Origin: Nitrospira sp.
GTDB taxonomy: Bacteria > Nitrospirota > Nitrospiria > Nitrospirales > Nitrospiraceae
Assembly: GCA_029194675.1 (NCBI GenBank)
Contig: JARFXP010000002.1
Span: forward strand, 1-64,000
DNA length: 64,000 nucleotides
Direction of reading: 5' to 3'
Shown here piece by piece: positions 44,604 through 53,371 of this stretch. The notes below the pieces were generated by a model, which saw only the letters and a program-made list of their open reading frames with translations, searched no databases and had not been told where the DNA came from. The stretch's first letter is position 1. The number at the start of each line of letters is the position of its first letter. A program made the position numbers and the translations under genes.

Positions 44604-46478
44604 ATGGGTCAAGGATTCAGATTGAAGCGTTCTGCGATCAGGATTGCGACCTGCATCGCGACGGTCGCGATCGCCATTGGATGCGCGTGGAATGGACCAG
44701 ATCTCTCATTTGCAGAGTTATCGACCGATGTGTACTTCGGCACTGAGGGGACTCCACAGGGACCGGCGGTTCCTGCTCCGCATGAGACGGCTTATCCGCG
44801 AATCGGCTCCTTGGACAGTCGGTTGCTGGTGTGGTTCGTGACACAGCAACATACCTACTTCGGCGGTTTCGTGCTCGCCCTTCCTTTATTTTGCGCGCTG
44901 CTCGAGTTCCTGGGTTTGACAACGAAGAAGCCAGCCTTGGCCCTTCGTTACGACGGTCTCGCGAGAGATCTGGCGAAGGTGGCGGTTTTGTCACTGTCGG
45001 TGACGGCGCTCATCGGCAGTACGATGTTGACGATGTTCATCACGCTGTACCCCAGTTTCATGACATATATGGGCGGGACGTTTAAAGGCTTCATGCCGGC
45101 CTACGCTGCCGTGTTCCTCGGTGAGACGCTGCTGCTGATCGTCTATTACTACGGTTGGAATCGGATGACGGATCGTGGCATGAAGTGGATCCACGCGGCG
45201 ATCGGTATCCTGACGAATATTGTGGGGACAGCGTTGCTGACGCTGGTAAATTCTTGGTCTGCCTTCATGATGTCGCCGGCAGGGGTGGATGCGCAGGGGC
45301 GGTTCTTGGGGAATACCTGGCATCTGCTGCATTCCGCCCTCTGGAACCCGCTCAATGTTCATCGCTTCCTCGCGGACATCATGTCAGGCGGGGCGGTGGT
45401 GCTGGCCTATGCCTGTTATCGGTTTTTTACGAGCAAGACCGACGAGGAGCGAGCCTATTTCGATTGGGTCGGATATGTCTTTCTGTTTGTCACGGTCTGC
45501 GCGCTCATGCCCATGCCCATTGCCGGCTACTGGCTGATGAAGTCGGTGTTCATGTTTCGCCAGACTATGGGTGTGACGATGATGGGTGGGTTGCTCACAT
45601 GGCTGTTTGTGGTCCAGGCACTCTTGATCGGTGTCTTGTTCCTGGGGATCAACTACTACCTCTGGCAGAGTATGGCTCGAATCAAAGGGGGCGAGCGCTA
45701 TCAGCCTTACTATCAGCTCTTGTTGGGCGTGTTGATGCTGGCGCTCTTTATTTGGCTGACACCGCACACCCTGTTGATGTCTGCGAGTGAAGTGAAGGCG
45801 ATGGGAGGAGCTCAGCATCCCGTGATCGGCAACTACGGAGTCATGTCGGCCAAAAATGGCGCCGTCAACATCTTGATTCTCGTCACTGCGCTCAGCTTTT
45901 TGTACTATCGCCGTGCGAATCGTACGATGACGATCTCGTGGGTCAGGACCGGAAACGCCCTCATCGCGATACTGTACGTGGTGGGTGCGTTGAACGTCAT
46001 CTGGCTGTCTGTCTATGGGTTCTATTTGCCGGCAAAGGTTCGGGTCGGCCTTTCAGCTCCCCAAGCCCTCACGACGCTGACTGTGATCGTGGTTGGTGTG
46101 GTGATCAATCGTCTCATGCTTAGAGGAGCGGTGGTGCATGGCCCCATTCAGTGGGGGAAAATTCCGCTGCGCGGCATGGTCGGATTGTTCGGGTTAGCGG
46201 CATCCTTCAGTTGGGTCATGGGGTTGATGGGGTACATTCGCTCATCGGGACGCTTGTCTTGGCATGTCAGTGAGCTGATGGCCGATGTTTCGCCATGGGC
46301 CTTCACCCCGGACCTCCAATTCGCTACGAAAATGGTGACGCTGAATATGGTGGTGTTTTGGGTGGCGGTCCTCGCGCTGTTTTGGATGTGCGAGAGAGCA
46401 CAGCAGCCGGTGATGGGTGAGGAATTCCGCGACAAACAAACTCCCCTACTCACGCCGGTTCCATCGCAAGAAACGTAG
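44604..46478 (+). CDS. Cytochrome bd-like oxidase subunit I, paralogue 1
   Basis: From ATG 44604 (AAGGGG upstream) the 624-aa protein has a signal-like N-terminus and about 14 membrane helices in a CydA-like order. Candidate heme ligands are His83 in TQQHTYFGGF (CydA H19-like position) and the His of LLHSALWNPLNVHRF. The Met-rich loops FMMSPAGVDAQGRFLGNTWH and MGGAQHPVIGNYGVMSAKNG are also conserved in paralogue 2 at 50034. Canonical CydAB proteins reduce O2 with quinol. These long forms are known from Nitrospira-type genomes; whether this copy uses quinol or cytochrome c is not decided. No CydB is encoded nearby. Confidence 0.78.
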   Translation: MGQGFRLKRSAIRIATCIATVAIAIGCAWNGPDLSFAELSTDVYFGTEGTPQGPAVPAPHETAYPRIGSLDSRLLVWFVTQQHTYFGGFVLALPLFCALLEFLGLTTKKPALALRYDGLARDLAKVAVLSLSVTALIGSTMLTMFITLYPSFMTYMGGTFKGFMPAYAAVFLGETLLLIVYYYGWNRMTDRGMKWIHAAIGILTNIVGTALLTLVNSWSAFMMSPAGVDAQGRFLGNTWHLLHSALWNPLNVHRFLADIMSGGAVVLAYACYRFFTSKTDEERAYFDWVGYVFLFVTVCALMPMPIAGYWLMKSVFMFRQTMGVTMMGGLLTWLFVVQALLIGVLFLGINYYLWQSMARIKGGERYQPYYQLLLGVLMLALFIWLTPHTLLMSASEVKAMGGAQHPVIGNYGVMSAKNGAVNILILVTALSFLYYRRANRTMTISWVRTGNALIAILYVVGALNVIWLSVYGFYLPAKVRVGLSAPQALTTLTVIVVGVVINRLMLRGAVVHGPIQWGKIPLRGMVGLFGLAASFSWVMGLMGYIRSSGRLSWHVSELMADVSPWAFTPDLQFATKMVTLNMVVFWVAVLALFWMCERAQQPVMGEEFRDKQTPLLTPVPSQET

Positions 46479-46494
46479 AAAGGGAATGAAGGAT

Positions 46495-47148
46495 ATGAAG
46501 CGTCGGGTTCTGCGTTGTGCAGCAATCGTTCTCAGCGTGCCGATGAGCCTTGTTATGTGGCAGCCATCCGTGTTTGCGCAAGGGCAACCATTAGTCCTGG
46601 AAGACTTTCAGGCGAAGGAAGCGGATGGATTTCCTTCGCAATGGGATCACGAAAATCAGCGAAGTCAATCGAAAGGCCGGGAAGCCTACAAGGTGCGGTC
46701 GGAGAACGGCACGAACTTTCTGTCGGCAAAAGATGCCGGTCAGCGAATCAAGAAGAAAAAAATCGACTGGGATCCCAAGGCCTATCCCATTTTGACCTGG
46801 CGCTGGCGTCTCAACAAAGCAACGACTGGAACAGAACCGCTGGCTGCAGTCTATGCTTCCCTCGATACCGATCTCCTCTTCATCCCGGTCTTCACAAAAT
46901 ATGTGTGGAGCGAGTCGAAACCGGATGGCACTTTAACGGAAGGCGGCATGTTTAGTGGCTCCGAGATTGTCGTCCAGACTGGAACGAAGGAGATCGGGCA
47001 ATGGTTTGAGGAGCGTGTGAACGTGTACGAGGACTTCAAGCGGATTCACAAGCATGAGCCGGCGGAGAAGGCTTGGGGCATATCCATTATCGCGACACCT
47101 GGTGTTGAAATCGATTTTGGTCCGCTGATTGCCGTTTCGGCCAAGTAG
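46495..47148 (+). CDS. Exported DUF3047 protein
   Basis: ATG 46495 is chosen because AAAGGGA lies ~9 nt upstream; ATG 46486 is too close to it. The 217-aa product has a signal peptide (LRCAAIVLSVPMSLVMWQPS VFA) and the DUF3047 core. That core includes LVLEDFQ, YPILTWRWRLNKATTGTEPL, VYASLDTDLLFIPVFTKYVW, GTKEIGQWFEERVNVYEDFK and ending GVEIDFGPLIAV. The family is of unknown function, exported, with a beta-sandwich look. It lies 16 nt after the oxidase gene and is probably in the same operon. Confidence 0.75.
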   Translation: MKRRVLRCAAIVLSVPMSLVMWQPSVFAQGQPLVLEDFQAKEADGFPSQWDHENQRSQSKGREAYKVRSENGTNFLSAKDAGQRIKKKKIDWDPKAYPILTWRWRLNKATTGTEPLAAVYASLDTDLLFIPVFTKYVWSESKPDGTLTEGGMFSGSEIVVQTGTKEIGQWFEERVNVYEDFKRIHKHEPAEKAWGISIIATPGVEIDFGPLIAVSAK

Positions 47149-47183
47149 CAATCCGTCTTTTCGATCCATGAAAGATCGATGTG

Positions 47184-47546
47184 ATGACGAGGCGCAAAGC
47201 GTTTGATATCGCCCTAGGAATGACCGTGATGGGTACGGTCGGTACTCTGATCGGGCTGACCTTGGGCGGTGGGCTGATGCCCGTTGCCATAGCCGTTGGA
47301 CTTGTTCTCGGGGTGGTGATCGGCTTTCTCGGCGGGCGTCGATTCCTCATCAGTATTCTGATCGGGACGGTGCTGGGTGGCGCGTTAGCCTGGATGCTGG
47401 TCGGAGTGGAGCGGGTGTGGGTTGGTGCCGGAGCAGGAGCTGCAATGGGTGGCTTCCTTGGCGTCCAGATTTCCATGCTGCTCGATGTGCGTGCTGCCAA
47501 GAAGGCGGCATTGGAACAGGGTGTGAAATCGGCGTCTTATCGGTAA
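47184..47546 (+). CDS. Small glycine-rich membrane protein
   Basis: The 120-aa protein contains about four glycine-zipper helices ([80 protein letters not shown]). GTG 47181 is an overlapping alternative start. No family is recognised. It is in line with the respiratory block and may help oligomerise or insert its neighbours. Confidence 0.5.
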   Translation: MTRRKAFDIALGMTVMGTVGTLIGLTLGGGLMPVAIAVGLVLGVVIGFLGGRRFLISILIGTVLGGALAWMLVGVERVWVGAGAGAAMGGFLGVQISMLLDVRAAKKAALEQGVKSASYR

Positions 47547-47570
47547 TTCCTACAAGTTGTAGAGGTGTCC

Positions 47571-48488
47571 GTGGAAAACAAGGGCGTCTTAGTCGGTTCC
47601 ATCGTTTTCGTGTTTGCGTCGTTCTTTCTCATGATCGGCATGCTGGTCTACGAGTCCTATAAGGCAAATCAAATGAAACAGCTTGTCATGTCGGTAAAAT
47701 CGGAAGCCCGACCGATGGCGAACAGCTTACCGGCTCAGGATTTCTCGATGTACAAGACGAAGACGGGGGATGAAGGTCGGGAGATGGTGCAGATCCCCGA
47801 AGGCCCTTTTACGATGGGAAGCAATGAAGGGGATCCGGATGAGGCTCCCGAGCATCAAGTATACCTTAAGGTGTTTTACCTCGATAAAAATGAAGTCACC
47901 CAAGAGGAATACATGCGCTTCGCGAAAATGACCAAGCGCCCTCTGCCCAGGATCGAGGTGTTCGAAGACGATCAGTCGAAGGTTTTGAAGCCGGGATTGG
48001 CTGCCATGAGTGTTTCCTGGGACGAGGCGGCCGCCTACTGCAAGTGGGCCGGCAAGAGACTTCCAACGGAAGCTGAGTGGGAGAAGGCCGGCCGTGGCGA
48101 GAGCAAGAAAAGATATCCATGGGGAGATAAGTTTGTCACGAATGCCGCCAACCTCGACGGCAGTGAAGACGGGTATAAGTATCTTTCCCCTCCTGGGTCC
48201 TTCGACGCGGGACGGAGTTCCTACGGCCTCTATGACATGACTGGTAACGTCGCGGAGTGGGTCGAAGATTCCTACGATGAGCACTACTACAAGAAATCTC
48301 CGTTTCGTGATCCAAAAGGACCAGAAAACGCAGATCTCAAAGTCGTGCGCGGTGGCTCATGGCGGGAAACCGAGCATAATGCGAGACTGTCAAAGCGATT
48401 TGCGGCCAAACATTGGCGAACAGATGTGACGATCGGTATTCGTTGCGCAAGTGATCTGGATCAAGCCGGGGGTGGTCCTGAGTCTTAG
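47571..48488 (+). CDS. FGE-sulfatase-fold protein, membrane-anchored (1)
   Basis: GTG 47571 follows AGAGG by 5 nt. The 305-aa product has an N-terminal anchor (GVLVGSIVFVFASFFLMIGM) and a SUMF1/FGE domain: EMVQIPEGPFTMGSNEGDPD, FYLDKNEVTQEEYMRF, RLPTEAEWEKAGRG, YGLYDMTGNVAEWVED and VVRGGSWRETEHNARLSKRF. In true formylglycine-generating enzymes the segment after RGGS holds two copper-binding Cys; here it has none. So it is a non-catalytic or differently active member, exported to the periplasm. It is paired with a second copy directly downstream. Confidence 0.82.
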   Translation: MENKGVLVGSIVFVFASFFLMIGMLVYESYKANQMKQLVMSVKSEARPMANSLPAQDFSMYKTKTGDEGREMVQIPEGPFTMGSNEGDPDEAPEHQVYLKVFYLDKNEVTQEEYMRFAKMTKRPLPRIEVFEDDQSKVLKPGLAAMSVSWDEAAAYCKWAGKRLPTEAEWEKAGRGESKKRYPWGDKFVTNAANLDGSEDGYKYLSPPGSFDAGRSSYGLYDMTGNVAEWVEDSYDEHYYKKSPFRDPKGPENADLKVVRGGSWRETEHNARLSKRFAAKHWRTDVTIGIRCASDLDQAGGGPES

Positions 48489-48489
48489 T

Positions 48490-49437
48490 ATGCTGGAAAC
48501 CAAGTTCAAGGTTGTCTTCTTGCTCGTCGTATTGGCCTGTGCCGCCATGCCCATCGTTGCGATTTTGCGAGGGACCACCGTAACGCCGTATGAAAAGCCG
48601 GTGCCTGGAACCAGCGCCGAAATTGAGTCGGTGGCAGATAGCGCTCCTGAAGAGGAACCTATTCCGGATGAGATGGTGACGATTCCGGCGGGGCCGTTCG
48701 TTCGCGGAACTGAGAGCGAGGGGTTCGATGAGCGACCGCAACGAACCATCTACTTGGATATGTTTGCTATCGATCGGTACGAAGTGACGAATCATCACTA
48801 TCAGCAGTTCGTCCTGGCGACCGACCATCGGAAGCCCGGGCTACCCGCGCGTTACGCCAAGAGCGGTGGAAGGATGAAAGGAGCAAATCAGCCGGTCGTC
48901 TATGTATCGTGGGATGATGCGATGGAGTACTGCCGATGGAAAGGGAAGCGACTTCCGACGGAAGCCGAGTGGGAGAAAGCTATGCGTGGTACGGACGGAA
49001 GGCTCTGGCCATGGGGGAACAAAGAGCAGGCCAATGGCGCCAACTGGGCCCGAGTGCCGGATGGGTATGAGGTATCCGCGTCGGTGGGAATTTTTCAGAC
49101 TGACAAGAGCCCCTATGGAGTGATGGATGGAGCGGGCAACGTCATCGAGTGGGTGGCAGATTGGTACGATGAAGCGTACTACAAGAGCTCGCCGGAAGAG
49201 AATCCACCGAGCCCTGAATATGGCACCTACCGGGTGCTTCGCGGCGGAGGCTATACGACGACCGGAGGAGATGTTCGAATCACTAGTCGAAGCAAGATGA
49301 TGCCGGACTTTCGAGATGAGACGATCGGATTTCGTTGCGCAATTTCAAAGACAGAAATGAAAGAAGAGGGGGAGAAAAAGCCAGATGAATTTACAGAAAA
49401 TCGAAGTAGTAGAGAATCAAAAACACGGCCAAAATGA
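48490..49437 (+). CDS. FGE-sulfatase-fold protein, membrane-anchored (2)
   Basis: ATG 48490 lies 1 nt after the previous stop. The 315-aa product has an anchor (KVVFLLVVLACAAMPIVAIL) and the same FGE-type domain: EMVTIPAGPFVRGTESEGFD, FAIDRYEVTNHHYQQF, RLPTEAEWEKAMRG, YGVMDGAGNVIEWVAD and VLRGGGYTTTGGDVRITSRS. Again no Cys pair replaces the FGE copper site. The Lys/Glu-rich C-terminal tail overlaps a convergent tiny ORF at 49391-49495. The pair probably arose by tandem duplication; a structural role near the oxidase is inferred from position alone. Confidence 0.82.
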   Translation: MLETKFKVVFLLVVLACAAMPIVAILRGTTVTPYEKPVPGTSAEIESVADSAPEEEPIPDEMVTIPAGPFVRGTESEGFDERPQRTIYLDMFAIDRYEVTNHHYQQFVLATDHRKPGLPARYAKSGGRMKGANQPVVYVSWDDAMEYCRWKGKRLPTEAEWEKAMRGTDGRLWPWGNKEQANGANWARVPDGYEVSASVGIFQTDKSPYGVMDGAGNVIEWVADWYDEAYYKSSPEENPPSPEYGTYRVLRGGGYTTTGGDVRITSRSKMMPDFRDETIGFRCAISKTEMKEEGEKKPDEFTENRSSRESKTRPK

Positions 49438-49495
49438 GGTTGACAACCATGCCGGCCAAAACTATAATGTCAAACACTTTTGAGTTTTTCGTCAC
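49391..49495 (-). CDS. Tiny one-helix membrane protein (34 aa), minus strand
   Basis: GTG 49495 is preceded by CAGGAGCACCC. The product is VTKNSKVFDIIVLAGMVVNL followed by ILAVFLILYYFDFL: a short basic N-terminus, one ~22-residue helix and an aromatic C-terminus. It overlaps the 3' end of the FGE-like gene by 47 nt in the convergent sense. Size and layout recall accessory subunits of oxidases. It could be a chance ORF; the ribosome site and the clear helix favour a real gene. Confidence 0.42.
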   Translation of the reverse strand: MTKNSKVFDIIVLAGMVVNLILAVFLILYYFDFL

Positions 49496-49623
49496 GGGTG
49501 CTCCTGTTTGATGCGTCCAGATGCGACAAAATCTGATAACACAGGGTTGGATGTCTGTCAAGAAACTGTAGTGTTTTTGGATATCTTGTAAATTCTATTT
49601 CTTGAGCAGGAGTAAAGAGAACA

Positions 49624-49746
49624 ATGGCAACAGCTACACCTGACAGCGAAATAAAGATAAAAATCGGCAAGATGATTTTCTACATCACCTGCGCCGTCGG
49701 GATATGGTTTTTCTACTGGCTTGCTGGAATCCAATGTCCCTGCTGA
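49624..49746 (+). CDS. Tiny one-helix membrane protein (40 aa)
   Basis: ATG 49624 has AGGAG ~10 nt upstream. The peptide MATATPDSEIKIKIGKMIFY continues ITCAVGIWFFYWLAGIQCPC. It has a polar head, one helix and a C-terminal CPC-type end. It lies between the FGE-like genes and the second bd-like oxidase on the same strand. Single-helix subunits (CydX-type) accompany bd oxidases, which makes this a candidate, but no sequence match is claimed. Confidence 0.5.
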   Translation: MATATPDSEIKIKIGKMIFYITCAVGIWFFYWLAGIQCPC

Positions 49747-49830
49747 GATCGTGAATCTCGCCTAAACCACAGGGCTCTGGTTCGCAGTTCAATCAAGATA
49801 TGGCCAGGTAAAAATAGAGGAGAAGAGGGA

Positions 49831-49962
49831 ATGAGCGCGTTGAATAATCCAGTCATTGCCGTGATTGTCTCTCTTGTTATCGCGGTCGGCTATTTTACGT
49901 TTGTTGACCATTACCTAATGGATATGCAGGGGCTGGACTTCTGGTACCTGTTCCGAAAATAG
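49831..49962 (+). CDS. Tiny one-helix membrane protein (43 aa)
   Basis: ATG 49831 follows a strong GAGGAGAAGAGGGA. The peptide MSALNNPVIAVIVSLVIAVG continues YFTFVDHYLMDMQGLDFWYL-FRK, so one helix is followed by a short amphipathic tail with His, Met and aromatics. It is 71 nt before the next oxidase gene. It is likely an extra small subunit or assembly peptide of the oxidase encoded downstream; this is inferred from position and shape. Confidence 0.6.
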   Translation: MSALNNPVIAVIVSLVIAVGYFTFVDHYLMDMQGLDFWYLFRK

Positions 49963-50033
49963 GCCGTGAGAGGTAGTCAAGCCTTCTGCTGAACATCCTC
50001 AATTTAACATAAGTGTATTTAAGGAGGTATTCC

Positions 50034-51950
50034 ATGGGCCTTTTAACCGGCAAGCGCGTATTTTCGATCATGGCGCTCTGCATGATGGTCGGCCTCCTTC
50101 TACTCCCAATCGTCATAGCTCTGCCTTCGCCGGCTATCGGTGAAGAGGCTCCTGCTGGCGATGCGGCGAAGAAGGATGGAGATAAAGTTGAGAAGGGTCG
50201 GGATGTCTATTACAAGACAGAGGGTATCGTAGTCGGCGCTCCCGCTCCTAAGACCACGGATGGTCCCAAGGACTATCCGCGATACAACTTCGAAAGTCGT
50301 GTCTTGATCTGGTTCGCCAACCAACAGCATCTTTATTATGGGAGCTTCGTGTTGGCTGTGCCGATTTTCTGTATGATCATCGAGTTCATGGGCGTCGTGA
50401 CCAAGGACAAGGCGCTTGCGAAGCGTTACGATCAACTGGCCTATGATTTTATCAAGATCAGTCTCACGGCTTACTCACTCACGGCCATTCTTGGTGGCAT
50501 TCTGATCTTTACATTTCTGACTCTGTATCCGGCGTTCTTCGGGTATCTGTCCAGTATCTTCCGCCCAGTCATGCATATCTATGCATTGATGTTCGTGGCT
50601 GAGAGCGGGACCCTCTATATCTATTATTATGGGTGGGACAAGATGAAGGAGGGTTTCCTCAAGTGGATTCATCTGAGCATGTCGGTGGTTTTGAACGTTA
50701 TCGGCACGCTGCTCATGTTCCTGGCGAATTCTTGGATCGGGTTCATGATGTCGCCCGCCGGTGTCGACGAGCAGGGTCGGTACTTGGGGAATATCTGGCA
50801 TGTTATTCATACTGCCTTGTGGAATCCTCTCAACCTCCACCGCATTCTGGGCAACATGGCGTTCGGTGGAGGAGTCGTGGCCGCCTACGCCGCGTATAAG
50901 TTCCTGTCGGCGAAGACCGAAGAGGACCGTGCCCACTACGATTGGATGGGCTACATCGCAATGGCGCTTGGCGTGGCCTTCTTGATCCCATTGCCATTCG
51001 CCGGATATTGGCTCATGCGCGAGGTGTACGCGTATCGTCAGCAGATGGGCATCACTTTGATGGGCGGTTTGCTTGCCTGGTTGTTTATTATCCAGGCCAC
51101 GATGATCGGTATTCTTTTCTTGAGCACCAATTACTATCTCTGGCAGGCAATGGGCCGTATGCGCGGCGCTGAGAAGTATCAACGGTACATTAAATATCTT
51201 GTGTTTCTGCTCATCTGCGGATTCTTGGTGTTTATTACGCCGCACACCATGGTGATGTCGCCGGCTGAATTGAAGGCCATGGGAGGACAGCAGCATCCGG
51301 TGCTGGGTAACTTTGGGGTCATGTCGGCGAAGAATGGCGGCATCAACGTCATTATTACGACGACCGTCCTGAGTTTCATTTGGTATATGCGAGGTAATAA
51401 GGTCTCAACCGTCTCATGGGCGAAGTTCGGGAACATCTTTATGGGAGTATTCTTTGCCTGCGCGTACATCAACATTATCTGGCTTGCTATTTACGGGTAT
51501 TACATTCCTGCGAACGTGCGAGTCGGGTTATCCGTTCCGCAAGTGGCGACAACCTTGTCATGCCTCTTCTTTATGTTCGCGCTGAACACTGTGATGATGA
51601 AGGGGGCAAAGCAAATGGGGCCGATTGAGTGGGGTAAGATTTCCGTCCGCTCACAGTATGCCCTCATCATGTTGGCGACGGCTTTCACCTGGATGATGGC
51701 ATTAATGGGCTATATTCGCTCTTCCGTTCGCCTGTTCTGGCACGTCAATGAGATCATGCGGGATAACTCCCCTTGGGCCTATACGCATACGGTTGGATTC
51801 GCCGCTAACATGATTTCATTCAATGTACTGTTTTTCTGGATCAGTATCCTTTTCGTCTTCTGGATGGGCAGCTTGGCGGCAAAGAAGGCTCCGGTGGAGG
51901 CCAAAGCCGGCATCCCAGGCAGCGTCCCGCAGCCGGCTGCTAGTCACTAA
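50034..51950 (+). CDS. Cytochrome bd-like oxidase subunit I, paralogue 2
   Basis: ATG 50034 has TAAGGAGG upstream. The 638-aa protein has a signal-like N-terminus, a charged ~50-residue periplasmic stretch and ~14 membrane helices. It shares with paralogue 1 the candidate heme-ligand region NQQHLYYGSFVLAVP (His99), WHVIHTALWNPLNLHRILGN, FMMSPAGVDEQGRYLGN, MGGQQHPVLGNFGVMSAKNG and LMGYIRSSVRLFWHV. The next three genes encode c-type cytochromes on the same strand, so this oxidase may take electrons from cytochrome c rather than quinol, or pass them the other way. No CydB-like subunit is encoded. Confidence 0.8.
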   Translation: MGLLTGKRVFSIMALCMMVGLLLLPIVIALPSPAIGEEAPAGDAAKKDGDKVEKGRDVYYKTEGIVVGAPAPKTTDGPKDYPRYNFESRVLIWFANQQHLYYGSFVLAVPIFCMIIEFMGVVTKDKALAKRYDQLAYDFIKISLTAYSLTAILGGILIFTFLTLYPAFFGYLSSIFRPVMHIYALMFVAESGTLYIYYYGWDKMKEGFLKWIHLSMSVVLNVIGTLLMFLANSWIGFMMSPAGVDEQGRYLGNIWHVIHTALWNPLNLHRILGNMAFGGGVVAAYAAYKFLSAKTEEDRAHYDWMGYIAMALGVAFLIPLPFAGYWLMREVYAYRQQMGITLMGGLLAWLFIIQATMIGILFLSTNYYLWQAMGRMRGAEKYQRYIKYLVFLLICGFLVFITPHTMVMSPAELKAMGGQQHPVLGNFGVMSAKNGGINVIITTTVLSFIWYMRGNKVSTVSWAKFGNIFMGVFFACAYINIIWLAIYGYYIPANVRVGLSVPQVATTLSCLFFMFALNTVMMKGAKQMGPIEWGKISVRSQYALIMLATAFTWMMALMGYIRSSVRLFWHVNEIMRDNSPWAYTHTVGFAANMISFNVLFFWISILFVFWMGSLAAKKAPVEAKAGIPGSVPQPAASH

Positions 51951-51970
51951 TCGGAGTCTTATAGTTGGCT

Positions 51971-51997
51971 CATCGGGGGAGATCTTTTCCCCCGGTG
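51971..51997 (+). terminator. Intercistronic hairpin
   Basis: CATCGGGGG (51971-51979) pairs with CCCCCGGTG (51989-51997) with one G-U pair, between the oxidase stop and the next ribosome site (AGGAGG). It could attenuate or protect mRNA within the operon rather than end it. Confidence 0.45.
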
Positions 51998-52019
51998 ATA
52001 GCTGTAGGAGGTCAAGACC

Positions 52020-53327
52020 TTGGGTAATCTGATTGCTCAAACGCTCTCGGCGAGTTGGATGGCTCTGGCTATCCTTGCAGGCCTGATGGTTTATTTTCAG
52101 ATGTCTATCAGCGACCCTGCTGCCAAAAAACGTGCGGTGTTCAAGACATTCATCGGAATTGTTTCCTGCTTCCTCCTGTTCATGGCAATCGTCAATTACA
52201 AAACTAATTTTTATGGCGAAAGTCGTTTGCTGCCGGTGTCTCTTGTGACGATTACCGTGACGACCTTCGTCATGGCGTTGTACTTTACCAATCTTAGTGC
52301 AATGTTGAGGGTCGGCGGGTTTATGTTTTTCGTGGCTGCGTTCCTTTCGGGATATGGGAACTGGCTTCCGCAAGTTGAGGGAGGGTTTCCTCCCAAAGAA
52401 GAAAAGTTGGATTTCAGCTCCATGACGTCTCAACAGTTGGCTGACGAAGGTGAAAAGATTATTTTTGGAGGGATTGGAAAGAATAAGGAGCAGGGGGCTA
52501 TCGGAAAAGGTCAATGTCCACTGTGTCACGCCTTTCACGCCGGTATGCTGGGTGAGCGAGCTCCAAATCTCTTAGGTCTTCCGGAGCGTTCCGAGAAAGA
52601 ACGGTTGGCAGATCCTAAGTATTCCAAGGGTAATCCGTCGAAGCGTGAATATGAAGTAAAGGAAGCGTTCCCAGGGTCTGGAACCGCTGAAAATGCTCTC
52701 GAGTATATTGCCGAATCCCATGCCTGTCCGAGCTGCTACGTTGTGGCTGGGTATGGAGTGAAGGGAACTAACGACAAGCAAAGTCCAATGCCGGCTATTC
52801 ACAAGCCGCCTATCTCTCTCAGTCTTCCTGAGCTGGCAGCAGTAGACACGTGGTTCTATGTCCGTGAAGGGCGCGATGCTCCCTCTTTTGAAGAGATCGT
52901 AAAGGCCTACGAGAAGTTTATTCCAGAAGCAGACCGTCCTAAAATGGCCGAAGACAAGCCTGCGGGAGCCACTTCGTTGATGGCTGATGGGTCAGAACCT
53001 GTCGACCAGATTTTTGCTAAAGCACAATGTGTATCATGTCATACGATTCCAGGGATCCCTGGGGCAATGGGGACGATCGGTCCCAAGCTTGAAGAAGGCA
53101 CTAGCGCTCCACAGCGCATAAAGGACCCCACGTATAAAGGTACTGCAAAATCTCCTGCTGAATACATCATGGAGTCTATCGTGGATCCCAGTGCCTATGT
53201 TGTAAAACCATTCCCGGATAACACAATGCCGAAAGTCTTCGGGCAGAAGCTGAGCGCTGGTGCTTTGAAGAAAATCGTCGACTATTTATCACAAGTCAAG
53301 ACTGGAGCGCCGCCACCGAAGATTTGA
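52020..53327 (+). CDS. Membrane-anchored di-heme cytochrome c
   Basis: TTG 52020 follows AGGAGG by 8 nt. The 435-aa protein has four N-terminal helices (MALAILAGLMVYFQMSI to GFMFFVAAFLSGYGNW) and a large periplasmic part. That part has heme motifs CPLCH (~166-170) and CVSCH (~337-341). A third, CPSCY (~236-240), keeps the two Cys but has Tyr in place of the axial His. PMPAIHKPP and NTMPKVFG may give Met ligands. It is probably an electron carrier attached to the bd-like complex encoded just upstream. The degenerate third site may be lost or bind heme differently. Confidence 0.82.
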   Translation: MGNLIAQTLSASWMALAILAGLMVYFQMSISDPAAKKRAVFKTFIGIVSCFLLFMAIVNYKTNFYGESRLLPVSLVTITVTTFVMALYFTNLSAMLRVGGFMFFVAAFLSGYGNWLPQVEGGFPPKEEKLDFSSMTSQQLADEGEKIIFGGIGKNKEQGAIGKGQCPLCHAFHAGMLGERAPNLLGLPERSEKERLADPKYSKGNPSKREYEVKEAFPGSGTAENALEYIAESHACPSCYVVAGYGVKGTNDKQSPMPAIHKPPISLSLPELAAVDTWFYVREGRDAPSFEEIVKAYEKFIPEADRPKMAEDKPAGATSLMADGSEPVDQIFAKAQCVSCHTIPGIPGAMGTIGPKLEEGTSAPQRIKDPTYKGTAKSPAEYIMESIVDPSAYVVKPFPDNTMPKVFGQKLSAGALKKIVDYLSQVKTGAPPPKI

Positions 53328-53371
53328 TAGCGTCCGGTTGTCTTTATCCGGAGACCAAAGGGAGTTTTCCA

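Noticed and set aside
47571-49437. Calling the two proteins formylglycine-generating enzymes
   Set aside because: Both catalytic Cys are missing, so only the fold name is justified.
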